A DNA stretch of 19,978 nt from an uncultured Prevotella sp. (GCA_934230115.1 CAKQEI010000046.1:1-19978); one strand, 5' to 3'; counted from the stretch's first letter, positions 1 through 6,034 are shown. Program-made: numbers and translations. The notes: generated from the letters alone by a model not told the origin.

Positions 1-35
1 ATTGCTTGATCTTCTTTTGTCAATCTTGTATTCAT
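1..35 (-). CDS. start of an unidentified gene (partial, runs off the window)
   Basis: An ATG at 35-33 on the minus strand opens a frame that stays open to the window edge and reads MNTRLTKEDQA. A purine-rich stretch (acagaagat) lies just before the ATG, and a TACCTTTG promoter box at 109-116 points toward it. Eleven codons are too few to name a family. It would follow the PD-(D/E)XK nuclease in the same direction. This is an inference from position, start codon and promoter box; it could be chance. Confidence 0.33.
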   Translation of the reverse strand, partial: MNTRLTKEDQA

Positions 36-98
36 ATCTTCTGTAGTATTCGTATTCTTTACTTATATTGTCATAACACTATTTCGCTTAAGTGAATA

Positions 99-143
99 AA
101 ACTGGGTGCAAAGGTAATGCTTTTTTGCCTTTGCACCCAGTTT
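99..143. repeat. 16-bp perfect inverted repeat: terminator or promoter-operator
   Basis: Positions 99-114 (aaactgggtgcaaagg) and 128-143 are exact reverse complements around a 13-base loop with six T's. It lies about 60 bases past the stop of the nuclease gene, so it could terminate that transcript. On the minus strand the left arm also holds TACCTTTG (109-116), a fit to the Bacteroidota -7 box TAnnTTTG, about 67 bases before the partial gene at 35. No TTG is seen at the -33 position. The structure is certain; the role is open. Confidence 0.7.
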
Positions 144-161
144 AGTTATTCGGAAGAACCG

Positions 162-183
162 GAATGTGATGTCGGAAAATCAG
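162..183. repeat. 22-bp near-direct repeat, copy 1
   Basis: The sequence gaatgtgatgtcggaaaatc plus two further bases recurs at 2282-2303 with only the pair 'ga' changed to 'ag'. The two copies are in the same orientation about 2.12 kb apart. Together they bracket the PD-(D/E)XK nuclease, the deleted DUF2779 gene and a gene remnant. They may mark the edges of an inserted or duplicated segment. Confidence 0.6.
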
Positions 184-200
184 GAAAGATGCCAAACGGT

Positions 201-222
201 GTTATCAGATAACAGTTATCTG
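201..222. repeat. overlapping palindromes at the stop codon of the nuclease gene
   Basis: GTTATC, GATAAC and GTTATC follow one another at 201-206, 208-213 and 215-220, each separated by one A. The middle block can pair with either neighbour: 206-213 with 215-222 (8 bp), or 201-206 with 208-213. The array overlaps the TGA stop of the gene at 205-1542. It could be a protein site or chance; a one-base loop makes a stable RNA hairpin unlikely without opening some pairs. Confidence 0.4.
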
Positions 223-1542
223 GAAATTAGGATAAATCTTGCTCACATTCTCACGGAATTTGCAGAAATTAGATTTGCTGTCGCCGTCACCCCACTGCTT
301 GGTGTATCTGATTTCACGACCATTGAAAGTAAATGTACCATGAGACTTCTTGCCTTCTTGAAAGACTCTGATATTTTGTGTGTCACTCACATTCACGCGC
401 CCGCCACCGATGTAGCCTGTTATCTCTTTATTAATGTCTTGAACGCTGTCTGAAGAATTGGCAAGTCTGTACTCCACAAACTTCTCCAACACATCATACA
501 TTGAGTAGCTACCATTGCCATTGATAGCATAAGCTCTTCTGGGATGACCACCTTGCGCCACCTTTTCCATACTCTGTGAAAGTTCTGGAATGCCAAGGGC
601 GTTGATTGCCGCACGGATAAGGTCCTCATTGTTCTTGAAGAATGTTGTCAATAGTTCTCTTTCTTTCTGCTCCATTGCCATAATTATTATATTTTTGTTA
701 GTATCGCTGTCTTTATCGTCGCCTGTTTCGGCAGGCTTGCCCAAAGTCTTGATGTAGTCTTTCAGTCTGTACATATTCTCTACCGAGATGTCCTTTTGAT
801 CGCTGACAGGCTGAATGATGTTGTCAAGAAGCTCTTGATAGTTTATCTGAATATACTTATCGCACTTGCACTCTGCCCGCTCTATGTCTTCCAATTTGCA
901 GTTGGTAGGCTTTAGGAAAGCAAAGATATTTATGTCGTCTTTGTATTTTTCTGTGATATACTGATAGTATGCTTCCGTCTGATACAGAACAGTTTTAACG
1001 TTGTTCTTATTAGGCTTATCGGGTCTCTTGCCGTCTTTGTCGAAACATTTGATAGTTTCAGGCGCACCGATTTTGTTCTCTATCGCGATGTTAATGTTTC
1101 TCACCTTATCATTGACCATTGCCGTACACTTGATGACAATATCAATGTCTCCATCCTCGTATGCCGGTTTGTCTGCCGATGTTCGCTTTATAAAGATGGG
1201 GTATTCTGCAATGACATTGTATGACAGTATGGAAAAACTCTGGGAATAGATGCTGTTTGCAAGTTCCTCATCATATTCTGCACAGTCTTGCATGTTTGCC
1301 CATTTCAGCAACAGAACTATCAGTTTCTTGATAGGTCCGGCATTGGGGTCGGCATTAAAATCCTTGTTGCCGAAGAACCAAGCCAAGAATTGGGTGTGGG
1401 TTGTCTCCTTTCTTGACTGGTTGATGATGTCCCACGTTGTAGGCGTGGCATAGTATTTTTTCAAATCATTGATGGACTCATCAAGATTGAATTTTATGAT
1501 CAGGTCTTTTATTTCCTGTTCTGTTAAATTGTCTGTTTCCAT
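205..1542 (-). CDS. PD-(D/E)XK nuclease superfamily protein
   Basis: A 445-residue protein with the layout of the PDDEXK_4-type family found widely in Bacteroidota accessory DNA. An N-terminal motif SRKETTHTQFLAWFF (about 43-57) is followed by the nuclease core: GDIDIVI with acidic D132/D134, then IENK with E155 and K157, giving the D...ExK metal-binding set. YQTEAYYQY (about 187-195) and FAFLKP are the usual distal core elements. The family is expected to cut DNA; the target is unknown, and roles in restriction or phage defence are suggested only by family and context. No signal peptide is seen, so it acts in the cytoplasm. The gene starts 27 bases after the shrunken DUF2779 frame and probably shares its promoter. 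All catalytic residues are present, so it looks intact. Confidence 0.85.
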   Translation of the reverse strand: METDNLTEQEIKDLIIKFNLDESINDLKKYYATPTTWDIINQSRKETTHTQFLAWFFGNKDFNADPNAGPIKKLIVLLLKWANMQDCAEYDEELANSIYSQSFSILSYNVIAEYPIFIKRTSADKPAYEDGDIDIVIKCTAMVNDKVRNINIAIENKIGAPETIKCFDKDGKRPDKPNKNNVKTVLYQTEAYYQYITEKYKDDINIFAFLKPTNCKLEDIERAECKCDKYIQINYQELLDNIIQPVSDQKDISVENMYRLKDYIKTLGKPAETGDDKDSDTNKNIIIMAMEQKERELLTTFFKNNEDLIRAAINALGIPELSQSMEKVAQGGHPRRAYAINGNGSYSMYDVLEKFVEYRLANSSDSVQDINKEITGYIGGGRVNVSDTQNIRVFQEGKKSHGTFTFNGREIRYTKQWGDGDSKSNFCKFRENVSKIYPNFQITVI

Positions 1543-1569
1543 ATTAATTGTTTTGTATTTACATTTTTA

Positions 1570-1947
1570 TTATTCTTCACTCACTTCCCTCAGCTTCTCC
1601 CACAGCTTTACCATTGCCAGCGTGTCGAGGCAGCAGTAGTCGAGCAATGCCCGACGAGCTTTCTTTTGGGCATCTGGCCCCATAAACTGTATCTGAGGAT
1701 AAATGCTCATTGCCTCGCCGCCGTTCTGAACACCACCACTGAGGTTGTGGTAGTCGAGTTCGGGATCATCGGGGAACAATGCGGGGAACACCTTCTTGAT
1801 GGAGAACGAACCGTTCATGGCAGGCATATAGTAATAGCCGGCACGGAACGGGTCGATAACCATTTCTTCTGATTTGTACTGCTTCAGCCACAATGCCTTG
1901 GGACATTGGCAATAAGTGATGTATTTTGACTTTGATAAATTTGCCAT
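1570..1947 (-). pseudogene. DUF2779 nuclease gene with a large in-frame internal deletion
   Basis: The frame encodes 125 residues. The first 27 or so (LSKSKYITYCQCPKALWLKQ and on) match the N-terminus of DUF2779 proteins, which has the RecB/Cas4-like CPKxLWL signature. From about residue 28 it jumps to the C-terminal part: DPFRAGYYYMPAMNGSFSIKKV, an ELDYHNL...VQNGGEA stretch, and the exonuclease-like DYCCLDTLAM motif. Full-length members are, from memory, roughly 500 residues, so over 1 kb of coding sequence is missing while the frame is kept. The nuclease core is lost. A strong promoter remains upstream, and the PD-(D/E)XK gene follows after 27 bases. It could now act as a leader frame for that gene, or be a true mini-protein; I favour a gene relic. 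Confidence 0.75.
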
Positions 1948-1979
1948 AGGCTTTTATATATTTATCTTAGTTATTTTTT

Positions 1980-1996
1980 GCGTATAAAAAATACGC
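1980..1996 (-). other. hairpin at the predicted 5' end of the DUF2779/nuclease transcript
   Basis: GCGTAT (1980-1985) and ATACGC (1991-1996) form a perfect 6-bp stem with a five-base loop. It begins two bases past the -7 box at 1998-2005, so the transcript would start at or inside the stem. Such a 5'-terminal stem could stabilise the RNA; that role is inferred. Confidence 0.45.
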
Positions 1997-1997
1997 C

Positions 1998-2027
1998 CAA
2001 AGTTACAGAATATGGATTAAAAGACAA
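1998..2027 (-). promoter_or_regulatory. Bacteroidota-type promoter of the DUF2779 relic and nuclease operon
   Basis: Read on the minus strand, TTG (2027-2025) is followed by 19 bases and TAACTTTG (2005-1998), an exact TAnnTTTG -7 box. The predicted start of transcription is near 1991, giving a leader of about 45 bases before the ATG at 1947. Confidence 0.72.
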
Positions 2028-2059
2028 AATAAATGCTCGTTTTTTTTATATAAAAGACA

Positions 2060-2101
2060 AAAAAGCAGTATAGGTATCTTGTTATTGATTCCCTATGCCG
2101 T
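2060..2101 (-). terminator. hairpin terminator after the gene remnant
   Basis: On the minus strand cggcatagg (from 2100) pairs with cctatactg (to 2066), with one G-U pair and one mismatch, and is followed by TTTTTTGTCTTTT. It is a diverged copy of the hairpin at 2338-2381. The copies can be aligned over about 60 bases. Confidence 0.55.
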
Positions 2102-2107
2102 TTATAT

Positions 2108-2299
2108 TCAATCTTCCAGCAATATTCTATTTTCATAGTTTGCCAGATAGTCCTTCAAATCTTTTATTGTCTTTATATTCTCTCGTGATAAAAACTTTGA
2201 AAGCATTTCATTAGCAGACTCGAATATGATACTGTTTATGTCGCAAGTTTCAACATCATTTCCTTCGCTTGGTCGAAACTCGAATGTAGTGTCGGAAAA
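2108..2299 (-). pseudogene. C-terminal remnant of an unidentified gene
   Basis: A 63-codon open frame ends at a TGA (2108-2110) and reads FSDTTFEFRPSEGNDVETCD, then IIFESANEMLSKFLSRENIK and KDLKDYLANYENRILLED. Composition and helical periodicity look like real protein, and a terminator follows directly. There is no start codon near its beginning: an in-frame stop (2300-2302) sits just upstream, inside the 22-base near-repeat, and the only in-frame ATG would leave 32 residues. I do not recognise the family. It is most likely the tail of a gene whose front was removed by the event that left the repeat. Confidence 0.4.
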
Positions 2300-2303
2300 T
2301 CAG
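2282..2303. repeat. 22-bp near-direct repeat, copy 2
   Basis: Matches 162-183 at 20 of 22 positions. On the minus strand both copies read stop-F-S-D-x-T-F, and here the copy is the broken front edge of the gene remnant at 2108-2299. Confidence 0.6.
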
Positions 2304-2337
2304 TAATATATCTTATTTTTCATTTGGTTAATTAAAT

Positions 2338-2381
2338 TATAAAAGCGGCATAGGAATCTTGCAATAAAATCCCATACCGCT
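2338..2381 (-). terminator. terminator of the DUF2795 gene
   Basis: On the minus strand gcggtatggg (2380-2371) pairs over 10 bp with cctatgccgc (2354-2345), two of the pairs being G-U, and is followed by TTTTATAATTTAAT. A smaller 7-bp stem (2398-2404 with 2414-2420) lies between it and the stop codon. The G-U pairs form only on this strand, which supports the minus direction. Confidence 0.65.
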
Positions 2382-2430
2382 TTATATTCATTCTTCAAGC
2401 CAATGTAAACCCAATTGGCTCAAAGGTTTA

Positions 2431-2652
2431 TTAGTATTCGTCATCATTCCAGAGGAAGTCGTCCTTTGAAGGATAGTCGGGCCAAAGGTCCTCGATGCTC
2501 TCGTATACTTCGCCCTCGTCCTCTATCTCCTGAAGGTTCTCAAGCACCTCAAGAGGTGCTCCTGAACGCATAGCATAGTCGATGAGTTCGTCTTTAGTTG
2601 CTGGCCAAGGGGCGTCTTCCAATTTAGAAGCTAATTCAAGTGTCCAATACAT
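2431..2652 (-). CDS. DUF2795 family small acidic protein
   Basis: This 73-residue acidic protein has the DUF2795 pattern: WPATKDELIDYAMRSGAP, then a leucine-rich helix (LEVLENLQEIEDEGEVYES) and an acidic aromatic tail ending FLWNDDEY. DUF2795 proteins are small, widespread in Bacteroidota and of unknown function; the fold may be a compact helical unit. No signal peptide or membrane segment is visible, so it is probably cytoplasmic. It has its own promoter, overlapping the end of the adenosyltransferase gene upstream, and a dedicated terminator, so it appears to be transcribed alone with a leader of about 95 bases. Confidence 0.8.
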   Translation of the reverse strand: MYWTLELASKLEDAPWPATKDELIDYAMRSGAPLEVLENLQEIEDEGEVYESIEDLWPDYPSKDDFLWNDDEY

Positions 2653-2752
2653 AGTCGTAAGTTTTTTTAATCTGTTCTACAAATGTTTTTCCAACGGGCT
2701 TAGTTCTTAAGGCTGCTGCACATATTAACAGCCATGCCCCGTCTTTCGGCTG

Positions 2753-2782
2753 CAAAAATAGTAATTTTTATATTATTTGCAA
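2753..2782 (-). promoter_or_regulatory. promoter of the DUF2795 gene
   Basis: On the minus strand TTG (2782-2780), 19 bases, TATTTTTG (2760-2753) fits the Bacteroidota housekeeping promoter. The -33 element lies inside the last codons of the upstream adenosyltransferase gene. Predicted transcription start is about 2746. Confidence 0.68.
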
Positions 2783-3303
2783 GGAATATATAGTTTTTTT
2801 TCTGCAATACCCTCAATAAAGTTTAAATTCAGGGCAAGAACAAAGAAATAGTCGCTCAAGCGGTTGAGATATTCGAGTATTATGGGGTCGATTGCGTAGT
2901 GGGAGGACAATTCTACAACACTACGTTCTGCACGTCGGCATACGGTGCGGCATACATGCGACTGGGCTGCCGACATGCTGCCACCTGGCAGTACAAAGGT
3001 GCCGGGCTGTGGAGTGGAGTCTTGCAGACGGTCAATCTCATGCTCAAGGGTTGTGATATCTTCTGGCTTTATGCCGCCTTCAGACAAAGTAGAGAGGGCT
3101 GTGCCGAGATGGAAAAGACACGACTGTATTGAGGTGAGAAGCGAGGCATACCTATCACCAGTCATAGAATGTAGAAGGCCAATATGAGCATTAAGCTCGT
3201 CTATATCACCACAGGCACAAATGCGAATGTCTGTTTTGGGCACGCGCTTGCCACCTACAAGGGAGGTAATGCCGTGGTCACCGGATTTAGTGTAAAGTTT
3301 CAT
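2773..3303 (-). CDS. cob(I)alamin adenosyltransferase, PduO type
   Basis: This enzyme transfers the adenosyl group of ATP to cobalt of reduced corrinoid, making adenosylcobalamin. The 176-residue sequence from MKLYTKSGDHGITSLVGGKR shows the family's N-terminal ATP loop (TKSGDHGITSL), then CGDIDELNAHIGL. The C-terminal half has LPGGSMSAAQSHVCRTVCRR and AER (nucleotide and corrinoid contacts) and LNRLSDYFFVLA. Length fits the family. The frame extends 19 codons upstream, but that would overlap the previous gene; the ATG at 3303, one base after the previous stop, gives the normal N-terminus. It is cytoplasmic and likely serves B12-dependent enzymes using scavenged corrinoid; no other corrinoid gene and no cobalamin riboswitch is seen here. 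Confidence 0.92.
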   Translation of the reverse strand: MKLYTKSGDHGITSLVGGKRVPKTDIRICACGDIDELNAHIGLLHSMTGDRYASLLTSIQSCLFHLGTALSTLSEGGIKPEDITTLEHEIDRLQDSTPQPGTFVLPGGSMSAAQSHVCRTVCRRAERSVVELSSHYAIDPIILEYLNRLSDYFFVLALNLNFIEGIAEKKLYIPCK

Positions 3304-3304
3304 G

Positions 3305-3877
3305 TCAGAAGTTAACGATGTAGTTGGTTTTAAATCTATCGGTATCAAAAAACGCCACACCTGCCCAATAGAGGTCGTAGCTCACGCTCACCTTCTTGCT
3401 GTCGAGCAATCGTTGCCACATGCGCTGTGCTATTTTGTTTTCGGCAATGTCCTCAATGACTATCATTGTGCGGCTGTCGGTATGCTGGAGCAGGAAGTCA
3501 AGATAAGCCTCACTACCTTCAGTGGGACACACACGGGCTATCTCCACACTTCCTGCCTCATTTTGCCAATCATTCACCACATGTGTGCTGTGGCATCCGC
3601 GCTCAACGTAAGCAGAGAGCAAGTGCATGTCGCCGCTATTAGTGAAAAACCTACTTGCCTGACGGAAATTGGCTATGCGAAAGTAGAGTTCCATACGCTT
3701 GCGCACAAGCCACGGCAACGACGGATATTGCAGACGAAGCTCGGCATAGGCATAATAGGGATAATGCTCGCAGAGCACATAGCGTATGAAACGGTAGGCA
3801 GACGGCGACTGTACCCCAAAGCCTCGGCTGTGGGACATACGACGGAGCCATACTATGTAGCGTTTCAACTTGTTCAT
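3305..3877 (-). CDS. methyltransferase-like Bacteroidales protein
   Basis: A 190-residue protein with an N-terminal signature HSRGFGVQSPSAYRFIRYVL and HYPYYAYAELR, known to me from conserved Bacteroidales proteins often labelled SAM-dependent methyltransferase. The last third (MIVIEDI...SYDLYWAGVAFFDTDRF...NYIVNF) resembles the end of a class I methyltransferase fold. The glycine-rich SAM loop expected in such enzymes is not recognisable, so activity is doubtful. I start at the ATG at 3877 (MNKLKRY); the longer frame to 3955 would overlap the promoter. Stop and next start are one base apart (tga c atg), which implies translational coupling with the adenosyltransferase, though no functional link is known to me. 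Confidence 0.65.
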   Translation of the reverse strand: MNKLKRYIVWLRRMSHSRGFGVQSPSAYRFIRYVLCEHYPYYAYAELRLQYPSLPWLVRKRMELYFRIANFRQASRFFTNSGDMHLLSAYVERGCHSTHVVNDWQNEAGSVEIARVCPTEGSEAYLDFLLQHTDSRTMIVIEDIAENKIAQRMWQRLLDSKKVSVSYDLYWAGVAFFDTDRFKTNYIVNF

Positions 3878-3882
3878 AGCTA

Positions 3883-3913
3883 CAAAATTAGGCAAAATAT
3901 GCGAGAAAAGCAA
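3883..3913 (-). promoter_or_regulatory. promoter of the methyltransferase-like/adenosyltransferase operon
   Basis: On the minus strand TTG (3913-3911), 20 bases, TAATTTTG (3890-3883). The -7 box ends only five bases before the ATG at 3877, so the transcript would be nearly leaderless unless a later ATG (MSHSRG, 13 codons on) is used. Confidence 0.6.
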
Positions 3914-3944
3914 CAGAAAATGATGGTCTTTGATTAAGTTGCAG

Positions 3945-3952
3945 TAACTTTG
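3945..3952 (+). promoter_or_regulatory. candidate -7 box of the chrA operon
   Basis: TAACTTTG matches TAnnTTTG exactly and lies about 60 bases before the ATG at 4013. No clear TTG is found 19-21 bases upstream. It is divergent from the promoter at 3883-3913, with the two -33 regions facing each other. Confidence 0.55.
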
Positions 3953-4012
3953 CACCCAGAAAAGAAAGATTGTAACACATATTTATATTATAAGCATTAG
4001 AAGAATAGCAGT

Positions 4013-4567
4013 ATGTTATTGGATTTTTTCATTACCTGCAACAAGATTGGAGCCTTTACCCTTGGCGGTGGCTACGCCATGATACCCATCATGGAGAAGG
4101 AGTTTGTTGACAATCACAAATGGATGGACAAGCAGGAATTTATGGACATAATGGTGGTGGCGCAGACCACACCTGGTATTTTCGCCATTGACATGGCAAG
4201 CCATATTGGCTACAAGCTGCGTGGCGTGTGGGGCGGAATAGTGGGAGCCGTTGGCATTGCGTTGCCTTCAATCATCGCCATTCTCGTGATAGCAATGTGT
4301 TTCCGTAACTTCAAGGACAATCCTTGGGTGGAGAAGTTCTTCATGGGTGTGCGTCCTGCTGTGGTGGCTCTGATAGCCGCACCAGTGTTCAAGATGGCAA
4401 AGACTGCCAACATAGGATGGAACAATGTGTGGATACCAATAGTGTGCTGTCTGCTTATATCACTTCCGATATTTGGCAGCGGAAGCAAGGCTCATGGCAT
4501 TTCACCAATATGGATTATTGTAGCAGCTGGCGTTTGCGGATGGCTCTACGGAAAATTTAAAAAGTAA
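4013..4567 (+). CDS. chromate transporter (ChrA/CHR family), first half-size subunit
   Basis: This 184-residue membrane protein carries one CHR domain: FFITCNKIGAFTLGGGYAMI near the start, an acidic MEKEFVDNHKWMD loop, QTTPGIFAIDMASHIGYKL, then hydrophobic segments and GVRPAVVALIAAPVFKMA. Full ChrA proteins have two such domains in one chain; Bacteroidota often encode them as two short proteins, as here. The family exports chromate, probably using the proton gradient, but many short-chain members have no proven substrate. The next gene starts 17 bases on and is a second CHR protein, so the two probably form one transporter. The ATG at 4013 gives the usual short N-terminus. Confidence 0.88.
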   Translation: MLLDFFITCNKIGAFTLGGGYAMIPIMEKEFVDNHKWMDKQEFMDIMVVAQTTPGIFAIDMASHIGYKLRGVWGGIVGAVGIALPSIIAILVIAMCFRNFKDNPWVEKFFMGVRPAVVALIAAPVFKMAKTANIGWNNVWIPIVCCLLISLPIFGSGSKAHGISPIWIIVAAGVCGWLYGKFKK

Positions 4568-4584
4568 AAAAAGAAAGATAGATT

Positions 4585-5157
4585 ATGATTTTCCTCAAAC
4601 TGTTTATTATCTTCACCAAGATAGGTACGTTCAACTTCGGTGGCGGCTACGCCATGCTGTCGCTTATATATAATGAGGTGGTGATGAGAAACCACTGGAT
4701 GACACGTGCCGAATTTACAGATATCGTTGCCATAAGCCAGTCGACTCCTGGTCCGATAGGCATCAACGCCGCAACCTATGCCGGATATGTGGCTGTATTG
4801 AACCAAGGCTATCCTGAATGGGCAGCCGTAATAGGCTCTGTGCTTGCATCATTGTCGATAATATGGTTGCCGTTCATCATCATGATTCTTATCTCGCGCT
4901 ATCTGATGACCCACAAGGACTCAAAAATCGTGAAGGACATATTCTCAGGTCTGCGTCCTGCTATCATCGGACTCATTGCCGCTGCAGCCGTGCTGCTCAT
5001 GAACAAGGAGAACTTCGGCGACCCCATTGCCAACCCCACCTATTTTGCAATAAGCGTGGCATTGTTTGCAGCCACATTCTACTTCACACGTTTCCGCAAG
5101 GTCAACCCTATATTGGTGATGTTGGTATGTGGAATAATCGGGCTCTTCATTTTCTGA
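4585..5157 (+). CDS. chromate transporter (ChrA/CHR family), second half-size subunit
   Basis: The 190-residue partner of the gene at 4013. It repeats the CHR layout: KLFIIFTKIGTFNFGGGYAM, NHWMTRAEFTDIVAISQSTPG, PIGINAATYAGY, several membrane segments, and GLRPAIIGLIAAAAVL. It differs clearly in sequence from the first subunit (INAATYAGY here, IDMASHIGY there), as expected for paired, antiparallel half-transporters. It ends within a strong hairpin that includes its stop codon. Substrate could be chromate or another oxyanion; nothing in the window decides this. Confidence 0.88.
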   Translation: MIFLKLFIIFTKIGTFNFGGGYAMLSLIYNEVVMRNHWMTRAEFTDIVAISQSTPGPIGINAATYAGYVAVLNQGYPEWAAVIGSVLASLSIIWLPFIIMILISRYLMTHKDSKIVKDIFSGLRPAIIGLIAAAAVLLMNKENFGDPIANPTYFAISVALFAATFYFTRFRKVNPILVMLVCGIIGLFIF

Positions 5158-5178
5158 CATCAGAAAATGAAAAGCCCG
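5139..5178. terminator. shared convergent hairpin terminator (chrA pair and outer-membrane protein)
   Basis: Positions 5139-5157 and 5160-5178 are complementary at 18 of 19 positions, with a tiny loop (effective loop acat). The left arm contains the last codons and TGA of the second chrA gene. On the plus strand it is followed by the T-rich ATATTAGTATTTTACTGTTT; on the minus strand it lies 28 bases past the stop of the barrel protein. It probably stops both convergent transcripts. Confidence 0.75.
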
Positions 5179-5205
5179 ATATTAGTATTTTACTGTTTCA
5201 ATATT

Positions 5206-5901
5206 TTAGAAGTTAACACCGAATGTCAGCATAAAGCATCCGTTGTGCGACTTGTCAAACTCGTCGTGGCAAATGTTGGTAAGTCCAAGCTCATAGCCGA
5301 GGTCGGCATAGAACATGTCGTAGCCTAAGCCACAGCCCACCTTAAGACCGCCATCGAAGCGTTGGAAATACTTCTTAGAGAATGAGCTTTCAGCCACTCG
5401 CTCGTAGTAATTGCGTATCTTGCCACCAACTCCACAAGCAAGATAACCACCGAAGAAAGGCTGCACAGAAAATTCATCGTCAACTGCAATGGCATATTTC
5501 AACACGAACGGCAGCTCAAGATAGTTGAGGTCGTAGGTCATCTTCTTGCCATTGTCGAGAGTCTTCTTGCCGCCCTTCTCGTTGTAGAAGAGTCCGGTCT
5601 CGATATAAAGCGGAGTCTCGTCGGTTAGTGCAAAACCAACCACACCACCAATGTTCAATCCTATCTGTGAGTTGCCTCCATCAAGTGTTGGGTCGTCGGA
5701 GTTGACTGTTGAGAACGACGGTCCTATGCGCAAGCCATAATAGTAGGCTGTCTGACCGAAGAAAAAGTCGGTGTGGTTCTGCGAGTAGTCGAGATGACCA
5801 GTGCGCTCGTTGTAATAGCGGCTATTGGTGTAAGCTTGTGCCTGCACCGAAGTCACCGACAGCACCAATGCTGTAATTGCCAGTATCAAAGATTTCATCA
5901 T
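5206..5901 (-). CDS. outer-membrane beta-barrel protein (PorT/OMP_b-brl type)
   Basis: Starting at the first of two adjacent ATGs (5901) this is 232 residues. It has a clear signal peptide, MMKSLILAITALVLSVTSVQ, cut after a VQAQA-like site. The mature protein alternates short aromatic strands with polar turns: YYYGLRIGPSFSTV, IGLNIGGVVGFAL, LYIETGLFYNEKG, LNYLELPFVLKYA, VQPFFGGYLACGVGG, GLKVGCGLGYDMFYADLGYELGL. It ends in FMLTFGVNF, the terminal phenylalanine typical of barrels recognised by BamA. LELPFVLKY is a hallmark of the PorT-like family in Bacteroidota. Function is unknown. It appears to be transcribed alone; no convincing promoter is seen (TAACTTCG near 5938 is off by one). The longer frame to 5955 would hide the signal peptide. 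Confidence 0.85.
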   Translation of the reverse strand: MMKSLILAITALVLSVTSVQAQAYTNSRYYNERTGHLDYSQNHTDFFFGQTAYYYGLRIGPSFSTVNSDDPTLDGGNSQIGLNIGGVVGFALTDETPLYIETGLFYNEKGGKKTLDNGKKMTYDLNYLELPFVLKYAIAVDDEFSVQPFFGGYLACGVGGKIRNYYERVAESSFSKKYFQRFDGGLKVGCGLGYDMFYADLGYELGLTNICHDEFDKSHNGCFMLTFGVNF

Positions 5902-5966
5902 ATTCTTTTTTTTTATTATGTTTATTATCGATGGCGAAGTTAACCATTTATTCAATAAATATTATG

Positions 5967-5999
5967 GGGAAATTCCCTAAAACTTAATGGGAATTTCCC
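5967..5999. repeat. 11-bp perfect inverted repeat between glycosyltransferase and barrel gene
   Basis: gggaaattccc (5967-5977) and gggaatttccc (5989-5999) are exact reverse complements with an 11-base loop. It lies about 35 bases past the stop of the glycosyltransferase gene and 66 bases before the ATG of the barrel gene. No T-run follows on the minus strand (CCATAATATTTATTG), so it is either a weak terminator or an operator/leader structure for the barrel gene. Confidence 0.6.
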
Positions 6000-6034
6000 A
6001 TATTATCGTTTTCTCACTCTTGTCATTGCTTTTG

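Noticed and set aside
1..2303. Insertion sequence or integrase-driven element
   Set aside because: No transposase or integrase fragment is visible in any frame; only the 22-base near-repeat hints at mobility.
3302..3937. 211-codon plus-strand frame opposite the methyltransferase-like gene
   Set aside because: The minus-strand frame carries conserved Bacteroidales motifs (HSRGFGVQSP, NYIVNF), a promoter and tight coupling to the next gene; the plus frame has none.
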